Shown one piece after another: positions 1 to 8,861 of a DNA stretch of 64,000 nucleotides. The notes under the pieces were generated by a model, which saw only the letters and a list, made by a program, of their open reading frames with translations, did no database searches and had not been told where the DNA came from. Location of the stretch: NCBI GenBank assembly GCA_964400515.1, contig CAYNTJ010000001.1, forward strand, positions 186,001 through 250,000, written 5' to 3'. The stretch is from JAAYHV01 sp964400515. Its GTDB lineage: Bacteria; Bacillota; Clostridia; Peptostreptococcales; Anaerovoracaceae. Every line of letters starts with the position of its first letter. Positions within the stretch are counted from its first letter, which is position 1. The translations under genes and the position numbers were made by a program.

Positions 1-518
1 GAGCCGGACATAGTAAAACCTTCAGACTCTAATGTGCCTAGCCCCCCGCAATAAATACATGCATACCCTCTAGATAAAAAGTATGAATAAACATCATTAA
101 TCCCTTCGGTAATAGGGGTTTCACTTTCCGCCGTATCTGCATAACCTTTTGTTTCGCGTCTATATTTAATCTCCGTTTCAACATTCTTAGAATAATCGTA
201 TCTTATGTCTTCCTCACGGACATCTTGATTCTTCATCACCTTAAGTGGTACATCCACATCATGAGGAATGTACCAGTCCTCATTGCACTCACGTACATAA
301 GGACTGGCTACAAATATAGCTGGCACTTTTAAGCCTTCGATGGTTTCTTTTGGTCTTTTGATTAATACCGCAATTAAATCGAGTTTGCCATCTTTATCGG
401 TATCAACAGTTGTCTCTACGAAAACTTTTTCAAATATACATTCACTGTAATCTAAGACAGGATTTGTTTGCCCATTTTTCAGTAATTCTTTTCTAATTTT
501 GTCAATATTTTTAGCCAT
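1..518 (-). CDS. pepX: Xaa-Pro dipeptidyl-peptidase (S15 family), N-terminal part, runs off the window
   Basis: The first 172 codons are visible; the 3' part lies beyond base 1. The translation starts MAKNIDKIRKELLKNG and contains VDTDKDGKLDLI, IKRPKETIEGLKVPAIF and YFLSRGYACIYCGGLGT, the usual N-terminal landmarks of S15 peptidases that cut X-Pro dipeptides from peptide N termini. The catalytic Ser-Asp-His residues are not in the window. The ATG at 518 follows GAAGGTAATATA. It is the last gene of a minus-strand operon, 29 bases behind an MFS gene, which suggests peptide use as the operon's theme. Family is well supported; substrate preference is inferred. Confidence 0.85.
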   Translation of the reverse strand, partial: MAKNIDKIRKELLKNGQTNPVLDYSECIFEKVFVETTVDTDKDGKLDLIAVLIKRPKETIEGLKVPAIFVASPYVRECNEDWYIPHDVDVPLKVMKNQDVREEDIRYDYSKNVETEIKYRRETKGYADTAESETPITEGINDVYSYFLSRGYACIYCGGLGTLESEGFTMSG

Positions 519-547
519 TATATTACCTTCTTAAACAAATAGTCTTC

Positions 548-1843
548 TTATACAGCATTCTTTTCTTTGATTTCTTCAATTTCGCCTTTATGGTTTTTCA
601 AATATTTTCTCCATACCATTACAAATACCGCACCTATCAATAGCATTGCTACAACAAATCCAAAGAACTGTCTGTATCCTTCAACACCTGATTCTCCATT
701 AAGAAGAGCTCCTGCAATTAATGACACAAATATTTCAGGTAAATATCCAACTGTTGCAATTAATCCTGAAGCTGTACCTGAGTACTCCCTTGGAATTGCT
801 CCTTCTTCCATCATAGCCCATGTCATAGCATAATTTACATTATAGAATACATAAATTACGATAAATAACAATGTGAATAATAATATGCTTGATGAATTAG
901 TTGGTAATAGCAGTATTCCTACTACACCTGCCGCCATTACTAAAAATGAAACTAAAAGTATTCTTCCTGTTCCCACTTTATCTGTAATATAACCTCCGCC
1001 AACATTTCCAAGCAGAGAGAACCATCTCTTCATAGCCGCTAAAGTTGCAGCAAAAGTTATTGATGCGCCTAATATTTCTGTAGCATAAGGCGTGAAATAG
1101 TATAGCGATAGTGTAAAGACATAGTTAGCAAATGTTACTAAACCAATAATCCATACTGCAGGAAGTTTAATAACTTCTGCTATTCCCTTAAATGAAAATC
1201 TTTCGCTTTCTTCGATTTTATCTTCTTTTCCTACAGTTAAGAATGCTGCAATACCCATGGCAATAGTAAGTACTGAATAGAATATAATTACAGATTTCAT
1301 GCCAAGCATTGCATCTTCGTTTGCACCTGCTTTAATTCTAAACGCTGCTACAGCTCCCATTGACATAAGTGCAGCTGCTATACCTCTTCCACCTTCAAAA
1401 AATCCAAATGCTTTTCCTTGATCTCCACTACCTGATAATAGTCTAACAGCTTTTATGCACGCTGGCCAAAATGAGAATAACGAAGTTATGCCCCAAAATG
1501 CATATAACGCACATAAATGACCAAATTCAAGTGGCAATAAGTGAATAAAACCACCTAATCCCGTACCTACAAGTGAAGCAGTTAGAATTGTTCTTGTAGA
1601 AAACTTATCCGCTACAATCCCTCCAAATAAATAGGAAATCATTCCAAAAATACCCAATATGCTACCAAAGACTCCCATTTGCATATCGCTTAAATTGTAA
1701 GCCTCTAGATATGCATCATAATAGTCATATCTAAAGTAAGGAAGGCCATAAATTATTGCTCCTCCTGCTGCTACGATAAGAATAGCCCAAAAATTTTTAG
1801 ACATTTTTTCATTTAAGCCAATCTTTGTTAAAATCTTGCTCAT
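548..1843 (-). CDS. MFS transporter
   Basis: A 431-residue membrane protein with about twelve hydrophobic segments, typical of the major facilitator superfamily. MFS hallmarks include the loop 2-3 region GGIVADKFSTR and its half-repeat GGYITDKVGTGR. The ATG at 1843 is preferred because AAAGGAG lies nine bases upstream; a longer frame to 1897 has no such site. It sits between a degenerate carboxypeptidase-like gene and pepX and is a paralogue-type neighbour of the second MFS gene at 3400-4749. The substrate is not evident; a peptide or amino-acid derivative is only a guess from the neighbours. Confidence 0.85.
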   Translation of the reverse strand: MSKILTKIGLNEKMSKNFWAILIVAAGGAIIYGLPYFRYDYYDAYLEAYNLSDMQMGVFGSILGIFGMISYLFGGIVADKFSTRTILTASLVGTGLGGFIHLLPLEFGHLCALYAFWGITSLFSFWPACIKAVRLLSGSGDQGKAFGFFEGGRGIAAALMSMGAVAAFRIKAGANEDAMLGMKSVIIFYSVLTIAMGIAAFLTVGKEDKIEESERFSFKGIAEVIKLPAVWIIGLVTFANYVFTLSLYYFTPYATEILGASITFAATLAAMKRWFSLLGNVGGGYITDKVGTGRILLVSFLVMAAGVVGILLLPTNSSSILLFTLLFIVIYVFYNVNYAMTWAMMEEGAIPREYSGTASGLIATVGYLPEIFVSLIAGALLNGESGVEGYRQFFGFVVAMLLIGAVFVMVWRKYLKNHKGEIEEIKEKNAV

Positions 1844-1901
1844 AATTTTATTCTCCTTTAGTTTCATTATATATTTGTACAAAGTCTTACTTTGCAATAA
1901 A

Positions 1902-3419
1902 CTATTTTAGATCGTAAACTTCCATATATCTTCCATTTAATAATTTATTAAATGCATTAGCATCGAGACCCGTCTCAGTAATGCTAGTTATTAAATCTCT
2001 ACATGAATATATTGAACCATGTTTATATATTTTCTCCTTAAGCCATTCATTAATCATATCAAATCGACCACTTTTAACAAGATTCTCAAGGTTACCTATT
2101 TCGCTTTCCATAACATTTGCAAATTGACTTGCTGATATATTAGAAATAAATGCTGTCGGAAAATATCCAAAGTAACCACCTGCCCAATGAATATCTTGCA
2201 ATACGCCTTCTTTATCCGATTTAGCCTCTACTCCAAGTAGTTCATTATATTTACTGTTCCATACCGATTTAATATCATCCACTTTTAAACTACCATTTAT
2301 TAAATCTCTTTCAATTTCATATCTTATTATTATATGTAGCATATAAGTTAATTGATCTGCTTCTAATCTAATAGGAGTCCAATTTATCTCATTTACCAAG
2401 TTATATATGTCTGTCGCTTCATATTCATCAAACTCAGGAGATATCTTTTTGATTTTAGGTAACATATATTCCCAAAACCCTTTACTTTTCCCAATGATAT
2501 TTTCATATATCTTGCCGATTGACTCTTCAAGTGAAAATGATGCTACTTCCGCGAGTAGCGTACCCATCAAGTTCACACTAATATTTTGTTCATATAAACC
2601 TCTTCCACCTGAGAAAAGGCTGTTATAAAAACCTGTAATGAAATCATCTTCAAATAGAGATGTTACCACCCTTACATCATTCGGTGAATTTGATAATATT
2701 GTTGGTTGATTGCCAAGATCTACTCTTCCTGCATCAAAATCAAAACCAATTTCTTCAAATACCATCTTTGTTATTTCCATTTGCTTATCTAGAGAAATAT
2801 TGGGAATTTTTTTTATTTCTTTGATTTCTTTTACCTTATCTGATCTTACAATGCTATATAAGAGCTTTATTATATTAATCTTTAATGGCTCTATAATTTT
2901 TTCGATATCTTCAACTGAAAAATCCTTTTCATAATAGTTTAAAAAAGCATCGTACGGCTCTTTTTCATAACCCCAATATTCAGCTAACTGCTGATAGGTT
3001 ACAATTAATTTCTCTAAATTAGGTTTAAATATTTCGAAGTCATTTTCATCAACAGCTTTTTGCCATACTCCTTCCGATTCAGCAACCAATTCAATATATT
3101 TTGTGTATTCCTTCTCCGGTATTTTATTTATAAAAGATGAACTCGTTTTAATCTTTTCTATCATTGCGTTTGTAATAATGTCATTTTCTTTGTTGTTTTC
3201 AAAAAATTTAATGTACTCACCTACTTTTTTGCTGCTTAAAAGATTATACATTTCATCTGCCATATAACCCATAACCTTACTTCTATATCCTATCCCCTTG
3301 TTAGGCATGCAGATCAACTTATCCCAGTAAACCAAAGAATTCAATGTATATTTTAAATATTCAATTTTAGTTATTACTTCCTTAAATTCCTTCAATTTTT
3401 CATTGTATGTGCTGTTCAT
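1902..3419 (-). CDS. Carboxypeptidase Taq (M32)-like protein with destroyed metal site
   Basis: The 505 residues keep the M32 scaffold and usual length: the N-terminal LVYWDKLICMP region, FWEYMLPKIKK, IRLEADQLTYMLHIIIR and LQDIHWAGGYFGYFPT. Active M32 enzymes carry HEXGH before LYEQ. Here the matching stretch is F269-S-G-G-R273 followed by GLYEQ, so both zinc histidines and the catalytic glutamate are gone. The third-ligand glutamate appears retained at E299 (EES). The frame is intact, so this is a pseudoenzyme rather than a broken gene. Its start overlaps the upstream MFS gene by 20 bases. A role as partner or sensor for the two transporters is inference. Confidence 0.75.
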   Translation of the reverse strand: MNSTYNEKLKEFKEVITKIEYLKYTLNSLVYWDKLICMPNKGIGYRSKVMGYMADEMYNLLSSKKVGEYIKFFENNKENDIITNAMIEKIKTSSSFINKIPEKEYTKYIELVAESEGVWQKAVDENDFEIFKPNLEKLIVTYQQLAEYWGYEKEPYDAFLNYYEKDFSVEDIEKIIEPLKINIIKLLYSIVRSDKVKEIKEIKKIPNISLDKQMEITKMVFEEIGFDFDAGRVDLGNQPTILSNSPNDVRVVTSLFEDDFITGFYNSLFSGGRGLYEQNISVNLMGTLLAEVASFSLEESIGKIYENIIGKSKGFWEYMLPKIKKISPEFDEYEATDIYNLVNEINWTPIRLEADQLTYMLHIIIRYEIERDLINGSLKVDDIKSVWNSKYNELLGVEAKSDKEGVLQDIHWAGGYFGYFPTAFISNISASQFANVMESEIGNLENLVKSGRFDMINEWLKEKIYKHGSIYSCRDLITSITETGLDANAFNKLLNGRYMEVYDLK

Positions 3420-4749
3420 ATTTTTCCTCTTCCTCTATTTCATCGTTGGTTTGTCTATTATATTTTTTCAGGCCAATAAACATAACTAAAAAGGCTACAA
3501 AGTAAAGTGCCGCTGCATAGTAATATGCCGTTTTATATCCCGACTGTTCTAAGAACAGATACTTACCAGTGAAGTTACCGCTAATAATGCTCACAATACC
3601 AGCAATAATATTTATAAGCGAAGTAAAGGCCGGTCTTAAATTCTTTGGCACAATCGCCATATTAAGAGAACTCTCTGCCGGACTTCCAAGATTAGCCAGG
3701 CCCGATCTCATAAACAAAGCTATTCCAACTACAGGAATCATATATGCCCCAAACTTATTTCCGTTTGCTATAATCAGCATAAATGGTATTGATAATAAAA
3801 GCGTTAACGATATAGTTCCTACCCTTCCAAACTTTTTAACACATATAGGCGTTATTAGCATGAATAGTACAATAGCTATATATGATAACGATACCATAAG
3901 CGATGCCGTTGATTTTGCAATGTGCAAATTTCTATTTAGGTAAACAGTAAAATATGATGTGAACATCCCCATAGAAAATGATATAATTGCCCAGTATAGT
4001 ACATATGTTAAAGCATCTTTATTTAACAATATTCTTATAAATCCTATAAGCTTATCTCTTAAAGAAATTTTAGTCTCATCCGAATTCACAACATAGTAAT
4101 CAGTTTTTCTTTCACTAATCATTAAAGCAGGTATTAAAGCTATTAACGAAATAATAGCTGATATAAGGAGTACATCCTTATTACCCATAAGATATGCTTC
4201 TCTTAACTCCGGGGTAACATCTGCTATATATGAACTATATTCTTTAGCCACCTGAAAACCAACTCCTGCATGTCTAGCAAACATCTTGACAGTGAAAAGT
4301 CCACCTAAATATGTCGAAACGAAGTAGCCTACATAACCTATATAATATGCCCTTGAATACCAGTTAATCTTCTTATCCCCTAATCCACCCGTATAAGCAG
4401 CTACATAAGGCGCAAGCATAATAAAGTGCAATTGAACGCCTACCAAAGATAAAATTGTAGTTGCGAAAAATACCATAGGTGACTGTAAATATATAACTGC
4501 GAATAAAGCTAAAGCACAAGATAGCGATGAAAACATTATAAGTTTTTTGTAACCAATCTTAGGTACCATTATTATTATCAGCGCGCTTATAAATGATGCA
4601 TAGCCATAAAATGCCCAAAATGAAGTTGCTACCGAAAGCGATACCTCTTGTAAATAGTTAACATATGTATCATATAAAATTCCACTTATTAGATTATTTG
4701 TAAAATAGCTTATTATAAATAAAATCAGATTCCTTTTATTTCGATCCAT
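3400..4749 (-). CDS. MFS transporter
   Basis: A 449-residue, twelve-segment MFS-like permease opening with a cytoplasmic MDRNKRN and ending in an acidic cytoplasmic tail (NDEIEEEEKYEQ). A charged central loop (ISERKTDYYVVNSDETK) separates the two six-helix halves. It starts 12 bases after the regulator gene stop and overlaps the M32-like gene, so the three are probably translated from one mRNA. The substrate is not recognisable. Confidence 0.8.
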   Translation of the reverse strand: MDRNKRNLILFIISYFTNNLISGILYDTYVNYLQEVSLSVATSFWAFYGYASFISALIIIMVPKIGYKKLIMFSSLSCALALFAVIYLQSPMVFFATTILSLVGVQLHFIMLAPYVAAYTGGLGDKKINWYSRAYYIGYVGYFVSTYLGGLFTVKMFARHAGVGFQVAKEYSSYIADVTPELREAYLMGNKDVLLISAIISLIALIPALMISERKTDYYVVNSDETKISLRDKLIGFIRILLNKDALTYVLYWAIISFSMGMFTSYFTVYLNRNLHIAKSTASLMVSLSYIAIVLFMLITPICVKKFGRVGTISLTLLLSIPFMLIIANGNKFGAYMIPVVGIALFMRSGLANLGSPAESSLNMAIVPKNLRPAFTSLINIIAGIVSIISGNFTGKYLFLEQSGYKTAYYYAAALYFVAFLVMFIGLKKYNRQTNDEIEEEEKYEQHIQ

Positions 4750-4761
4750 ACAAATACCCCC

Positions 4762-5310
4762 CTATTTAAGTCTATATGCAGTGAAGAATGGGTGTAATGT
4801 GTTAATGACTAAATCTTGACTAGGCATATTTTCAATTTCATTATCATTCGCTTTTTTAATTTTTTCTTCCATTTTAACAGCAATTTTTTCATCATTCTCA
4901 ATCTGATCCATAAGTGCAAGTAGTATCTTTGCTTCTCTCTTCATTTTTTGTATTTTAAATTTATGAGCTCTAACTGTAACCGGGCTAATCCCCATATTCT
5001 CAGATATCTGCTTTGTTTCTAGTTCGTAATACGAAGCCTCTAATATGTTTTTTTGTGCAGAAGATAACCCCGTTATTTTTTTATCTAGTTCAATTAATGT
5101 TTTAAAACTACCCCCATGCTCCAACTCAACATGTTCCTTAGCTGCTCTCTCAGCAGTTACTAATTTCCCTAAACTCTCATAAATCACACCTTTTTCAAAT
5201 ACTTTACCGCAAAAGATACAAGTATATCCATCATCTTCATTAGACTCAGTATATCCTTTTGATAATTCTTCTACCGACAAATCTTTTATTCCATTAGTTA
5301 CATCCACCAC
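4762..5310 (-). CDS. LuxR-type HTH regulator with N-terminal Cys2His2-like motif
   Basis: The 182 residues have two parts. Residues 29-65 read YTCIFCGKVFE ... KEHVELEHG, a CxxC plus H-x4-H arrangement like a zinc ribbon. Residues about 80-135 are a LuxR/GerE-type helix-turn-helix (GLSSAQKNILEA ... ISENMGISPVTVRAH). Firmicute regulators of this layout are common and poorly studied. The start is GTG, spaced six bases from AGGAGG. It is the first gene of the transporter/peptidase operon and probably controls it. The signal sensed is unknown. Confidence 0.7.
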   Translation of the reverse strand: MVDVTNGIKDLSVEELSKGYTESNEDDGYTCIFCGKVFEKGVIYESLGKLVTAERAAKEHVELEHGGSFKTLIELDKKITGLSSAQKNILEASYYELETKQISENMGISPVTVRAHKFKIQKMKREAKILLALMDQIENDEKIAVKMEEKIKKANDNEIENMPSQDLVINTLHPFFTAYRLK

Positions 5311-5387
5311 GGCTAGCCTCCTATTAATCGTATTTGCTATTAGTTTGTATATAAGTAAACTTATTAGTCTTTCGTTTATTATTTATT

Positions 5388-5416
5388 ATATTATCATACA
5401 TCTATCACATATACAA
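5388..5416 (-). promoter_or_regulatory. Candidate sigma-A promoter of the regulator-MFS-M32-pepX operon
   Basis: Read on the minus strand: TTGTAT (5411-5416), a 17-base spacer and TAATAT (5388-5393), about 80 bases before the GTG start at 5310. The region is so AT-rich that other pairs are possible. Confidence 0.4.
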
Positions 5417-5734
5417 TAATTATTTAACAATATTGCTGATAAATTTTAATATAAAAATTCCTTATATAAAACAAACAATCGGTTCACCTATTATTTACCT
5501 CCTCAGTTCGGATTGTTTCACATCCACATCTTATCTACTCCTTCAGTATATTAATTGATATTAGTACGATGATCCCTCCCACATGTTACATGTTTAATTT
5601 TTATGGAATTCCCAATATTTACATAAGCAATTATTATTGACTTTTTCATAATTTCTATTCCAATTTCATTAAAGTATATATAATATTAAATCATTAGTAT
5701 TAATGCTTGATATTAGCTTTTTCCAAAGGATTTA
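5417..5734. other. Intergenic region without a recognised gene
   Basis: AT-rich spacer between divergent operons. The only structure I see is a distant inverted repeat, AAACAATC at 5473-5480 and GATTGTTT at 5511-5518, in front of the minus-strand promoter. No RNA element or ORF is recognised. Confidence 0.4.
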
Positions 5735-5763
5735 TTGATTAGATTCTAAATCAGTGTTAAAAT
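5735..5763 (+). promoter_or_regulatory. Promoter of the FAD oxidoreductase gene
   Basis: TTGATT at 5735-5740, 17 bases, then TAAAAT at 5758-5763, giving a start of transcription about 50 bases before the ATG at 5820. Confidence 0.5.
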
Positions 5764-5819
5764 TATTTTAATAAATAATCAATATATGTTTTAAAATTTC
5801 TAATAAAGAGGTGTTGAAT

Positions 5820-7403
5820 ATGATAAAGAAGGATATAATCTGTGTAGGAGGCGGTATTGCCGGTCTTACAGCAGCCCTGAGCTTAATTGATTTGGGCAAA
5901 GAAGCACTTCTTATTGAAAAGAACAATAAATGCGGCGGACTTATGAACACCTTTGAAAAGGAAGATTTCCGGTTTGAAGGCGGCGCCAGGGCTTTGGTAA
6001 ATGCAGGCCTTGTTAAACCATTGATCAAAAAATATGATATAGACATAGAGATTCTACCTAACCCCATAACTTTAGGCATAGAAGACAGGCTTCTTAGAAT
6101 AAGCAGTGAAGAAAGTTTAAACGATTATGCTGATTTACTAAAGGATTTATATCCTGAAAGCACATCGGAAGTTGATTGCATTATTAAATCAATTCATGAT
6201 GTTATTGAGAATATGAAGGTACTCTATGGTGCTGATAATCCGCTATTTACCAAGAAGAAAATAAATCCTCTAACCATAATACCTTCCATGATTGCTTGGA
6301 TGTTCAAACTTTTAAGGACACTCCACCGCATAAACAAAATGGACACTCCTTTTGAGGAGCATCTTGACAGTCTTTCAAATAACCAATCATTAAAGGATAT
6401 AATTGGTCAGCATTTTTTCAGAAATACCCCGGTATTCTTTGCCTTGAGTTATTTTGCTTTATATAACGACTATATTTATCCAAAGGGCGGTGTGGGGAAT
6501 CTAATAAACAAAATGGCCGAAGTAATAGAATCCAAAGGCGGAGAAATTTCATATAATACCATAATAGAATATGTGGATCCCATGAAGAAAGTAATAAGGG
6601 ATGATAAAGGAAATGAATATCAGTATAACAAGTTGATTTGGACCGGGGACTTAAAAAATCTTTATTCAATAGCAGATGAAACCGGTATGAATAAAAAAGT
6701 ACTAGGCGCTTTCAATGACAAAAAAGAAAATATACTGTCCCATAAAGGTGCGGAGTCGGTATTTACTGTTTTTGCTGCAGTAAATATGCCTCCTGAATAT
6801 TTTAGCAGTAAAGCAAGCGGTCACTCCTTTTACACACCGAACAGAAAAGGTTTGGGCACAATACACACCCTTGAGCTTAAAGAATTAAAAAAGAATTGGG
6901 AATCAATTGAAAAAGAGGATCTTTACGAATGGCTTGAGAGATTTTGCAAATATAATACTTTTGAAATTTCAATACCTGTTCTAAGAGATGAAGATGCAGC
7001 TCCAAACGGACAAACGGGAATCATAATAAGCACTTTGTTTGACTATGAATTAACAACCCTCATATACAAAAAGGGTTGGTATGAGGAATTCAAGGATAGA
7101 TTCGAAAAATATATTATAGCCGCTATATCGTCAAGTATATATAATGGCATGGAAAGCAAAGTAATATTCAGTTTCTCCGCTTCGCCTTATTCAATCTACG
7201 ATAGAGTAGGGAGCTCAGAAGGCTCCATCGTAGGTTGGTCCTTTGAGGAAAGCATTCCTGTAATAACAAGCATGTTTAATATGAGCAGCTCAGTTACTAC
7301 AGCTTTACCTGATGTCTATGCTGCGGGAAAGTGGGTATATAGCCCTGCAGGTGGCCCTACGGCAATAATGACGGGAAAAATCGCCGCTAAAAAATGTAAA
7401 TAA
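5820..7403 (+). CDS. FAD-dependent oxidoreductase, phytoene desaturase/carotene isomerase-like
   Basis: The protein (527 residues from the ATG) opens with a Rossmann FAD site, IICVGGGIAGLTAALSL, then LLIEKNNKCGG. It closes with the family's C-terminal FAD contact, YAAGKWVYSPAGGPTAIMTG. This layout matches the amine-oxidase/CrtI superfamily. I chose ATG 5820 over GTG 5811 because AAAGAGGTG at 5805-5813 is then a correctly spaced ribosome site. The neighbouring convergent gene encodes a flavodoxin, a possible electron partner. No carotenoid genes are nearby, so the substrate is unknown. Confidence 0.75.
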   Translation: MIKKDIICVGGGIAGLTAALSLIDLGKEALLIEKNNKCGGLMNTFEKEDFRFEGGARALVNAGLVKPLIKKYDIDIEILPNPITLGIEDRLLRISSEESLNDYADLLKDLYPESTSEVDCIIKSIHDVIENMKVLYGADNPLFTKKKINPLTIIPSMIAWMFKLLRTLHRINKMDTPFEEHLDSLSNNQSLKDIIGQHFFRNTPVFFALSYFALYNDYIYPKGGVGNLINKMAEVIESKGGEISYNTIIEYVDPMKKVIRDDKGNEYQYNKLIWTGDLKNLYSIADETGMNKKVLGAFNDKKENILSHKGAESVFTVFAAVNMPPEYFSSKASGHSFYTPNRKGLGTIHTLELKELKKNWESIEKEDLYEWLERFCKYNTFEISIPVLRDEDAAPNGQTGIIISTLFDYELTTLIYKKGWYEEFKDRFEKYIIAAISSSIYNGMESKVIFSFSASPYSIYDRVGSSEGSIVGWSFEESIPVITSMFNMSSSVTTALPDVYAAGKWVYSPAGGPTAIMTGKIAAKKCK

Positions 7404-7422
7404 TCAGATTAAAAAATAGATT

Positions 7423-7451
7423 AACTGTAAGTTTAAATCAAACTTACAGTT
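7423..7451. terminator. Bidirectional terminator between FAD oxidoreductase and flavodoxin
   Basis: A perfect 12-bp stem, AACTGTAAGTTT paired with AAACTTACAGTT, loop AAATC, followed by a T-rich run on the plus strand. It serves the plus-strand gene ending at 7403 and can serve the minus-strand gene ending at 7457. Confidence 0.85.
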
Positions 7452-7456
7452 ATTTT

Positions 7457-7936
7457 TTATAATATCTCATTCGCCCAATTTAAAGCTTCTTCCTTGGTTT
7501 TATCAAAATCTTCATATACCTTTATCAAATGTAAAGATGATAAGAATTTATTATGCTTTTCTATACTCGCTCTTATTCTTTCTTCTGCCTTACCGGCACC
7601 ACCACCGGAGCAATAGAAGAATCCTATTTTTTTATCCTTAATCATACCGCCTTCCAAAAGGAAATATATGGGAGGAGTCATAGTTCCCGCCCATATAGGT
7701 GAGCCCATTAAAACTGTATCGTATTCATCAAAGTTGGATTTAATGGGATTAAGCATGGGCTTCTTTTTCATCGTAGCCTCTCTTCCTCCCCAAATATATT
7801 TAGAAAATCCGGACCTTTTCTTTTCATTAACAGGAGTTATTTTTTCAATATCAAAGCTAAGCTTTTCAGACAAATAATTAGCAATTCTTTCCGTACTTCC
7901 CTCATATGAATAATATATGATCAGTGTTTTCTCCAT
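7457..7936 (-). CDS. Flavodoxin-family protein
   Basis: A 159-residue flavodoxin fold. The FMN phosphate loop is at the N terminus (IIYYSYEGSTERIA), followed by GSPIWAGTMTPPI, the second flavin loop, and FFYCSGGGAGKAEERI. Members carry electrons or reduce quinones in the cytoplasm. ATG 7936 is nine bases from GGGG, a better spacing than ATG 7942. It converges with the FAD oxidoreductase gene across a shared terminator, which suggests but does not prove a redox partnership. Confidence 0.85.
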   Translation of the reverse strand: MEKTLIIYYSYEGSTERIANYLSEKLSFDIEKITPVNEKKRSGFSKYIWGGREATMKKKPMLNPIKSNFDEYDTVLMGSPIWAGTMTPPIYFLLEGGMIKDKKIGFFYCSGGGAGKAEERIRASIEKHNKFLSSLHLIKVYEDFDKTKEEALNWANEIL

Positions 7937-8004
7937 AATCATTTTCCCCTTACAAGAGTTCTATTATTCTAATTATATAACAAATACATAAAATGTAAAC
8001 TATA

Positions 8005-8031
8005 ACGGCAGCTACCTTTCGTAACTGCCGT
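8005..8031 (-). terminator. Hairpin terminator of the ABC transporter operon
   Basis: Minus-strand stem ACGGCAGTTAC pairs with GTAGCTGCCGT (one G-T pair) around a short GAAAG loop, 36 bases after the ATPase stop. The tail is T-rich but not a clean run. Confidence 0.65.
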
Positions 8032-8066
8032 AATTATCAAATATTTATCCCAACTTATAATTTAAA

Positions 8067-8861
8067 CTATGAAAGAAGAATTTCATCCGACTCCTCCTGA
8101 ACCCCTGCAACCTCTGAGAATTTTTGCAGTAAATCAGCTTTTGTGAGGCTTTTCTTTTCCTCTCCCGAAATATCTAAGATTATTTTACCTTGATTCATCA
8201 TAATAAGTCGATTTCCATGGCGAATTGCATCGGACATATTGTGAGTAATCATCATGGTAGTTAGGTTATGATCTGCTACTATTTTATCTGATAACTCTAA
8301 TACCTTTTCAGCTGTTTTAGGATCAAGGGCCGCAGTATGTTCGTCAAGTAATAAAAGCTTTGGCTTTTGTATTGTTGCCATAAGTAGCGTGAGGGCTTGA
8401 CGCTGTCCTCCAGAAAGAAGGCCAACCTTAGCGGTCATACGGCCTTCAAGTCCTAATCCAAGTATTTTAAGATCCTCATGAAACTGTTTTCTTTCTTCTT
8501 TGGTAATACCCCATCTTAGAGTACGGCTTTTACCACGTCTTAGTGCTAACGCTAGGTTTTCTTCAATACCCATATCAGCAGCTGTTCCCATCATAGGGTC
8601 TTGGAAGACTCTACCTATATATTTAGCACGCTTATGCTCCGGTAATGCACTAACACTTACACCATCTATAGAAATAGACCCCTCATCAATAGGCCAAACC
8701 CCTGCAATAGCATTTAGCATTGTAGATTTACCTGCTCCATTTCCACCTATTACGGTAACAAAATCCCCTTCATTTAATTGAAAGTCTATTCCGGAAAGAG
8801 CCTGCTTTTCATTTATAGTCCCTATATTAAACGTCTTTTTTACATTATATAAATTAAGCAT
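8067..8861 (-). CDS. ABC transporter ATP-binding protein (TrpZ-like)
   Basis: A 264-residue ABC ATPase. Visible motifs are Walker A (GGNGAGKST), the Q-loop region GRVFQDPMMG, signature LLSGGQRQAL, Walker B (LLLLDEHTAAL) and the switch His (MMITHNMSDA). The start is placed at 8861 because GGGAGGGAC precedes this ATG; it then overlaps the permease stop by eight bases. It powers the permease and lipoprotein encoded upstream. Transporters with this gene order and ABC_sub_bind lipoprotein take up tryptophan or related amino acids in some Firmicutes, but the substrate here is inferred only. Confidence 0.9.
   Translation of the reverse strand: MLNLYNVKKTFNIGTINEKQALSGIDFQLNEGDFVTVIGGNGAGKSTMLNAIAGVWPIDEGSISIDGVSVSALPEHKRAKYIGRVFQDPMMGTAADMGIEENLALALRRGKSRTLRWGITKEERKQFHEDLKILGLGLEGRMTAKVGLLSGGQRQALTLLMATIQKPKLLLLDEHTAALDPKTAEKVLELSDKIVADHNLTTMMITHNMSDAIRHGNRLIMMNQGKIILDISGEEKKSLTKADLLQKFSEVAGVQEESDEILLS

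Noticed and set aside
5811..5819. GTG 5811 as start of the FAD oxidoreductase
   Set aside because: This GTG is part of the ribosome-binding site for ATG 5820.
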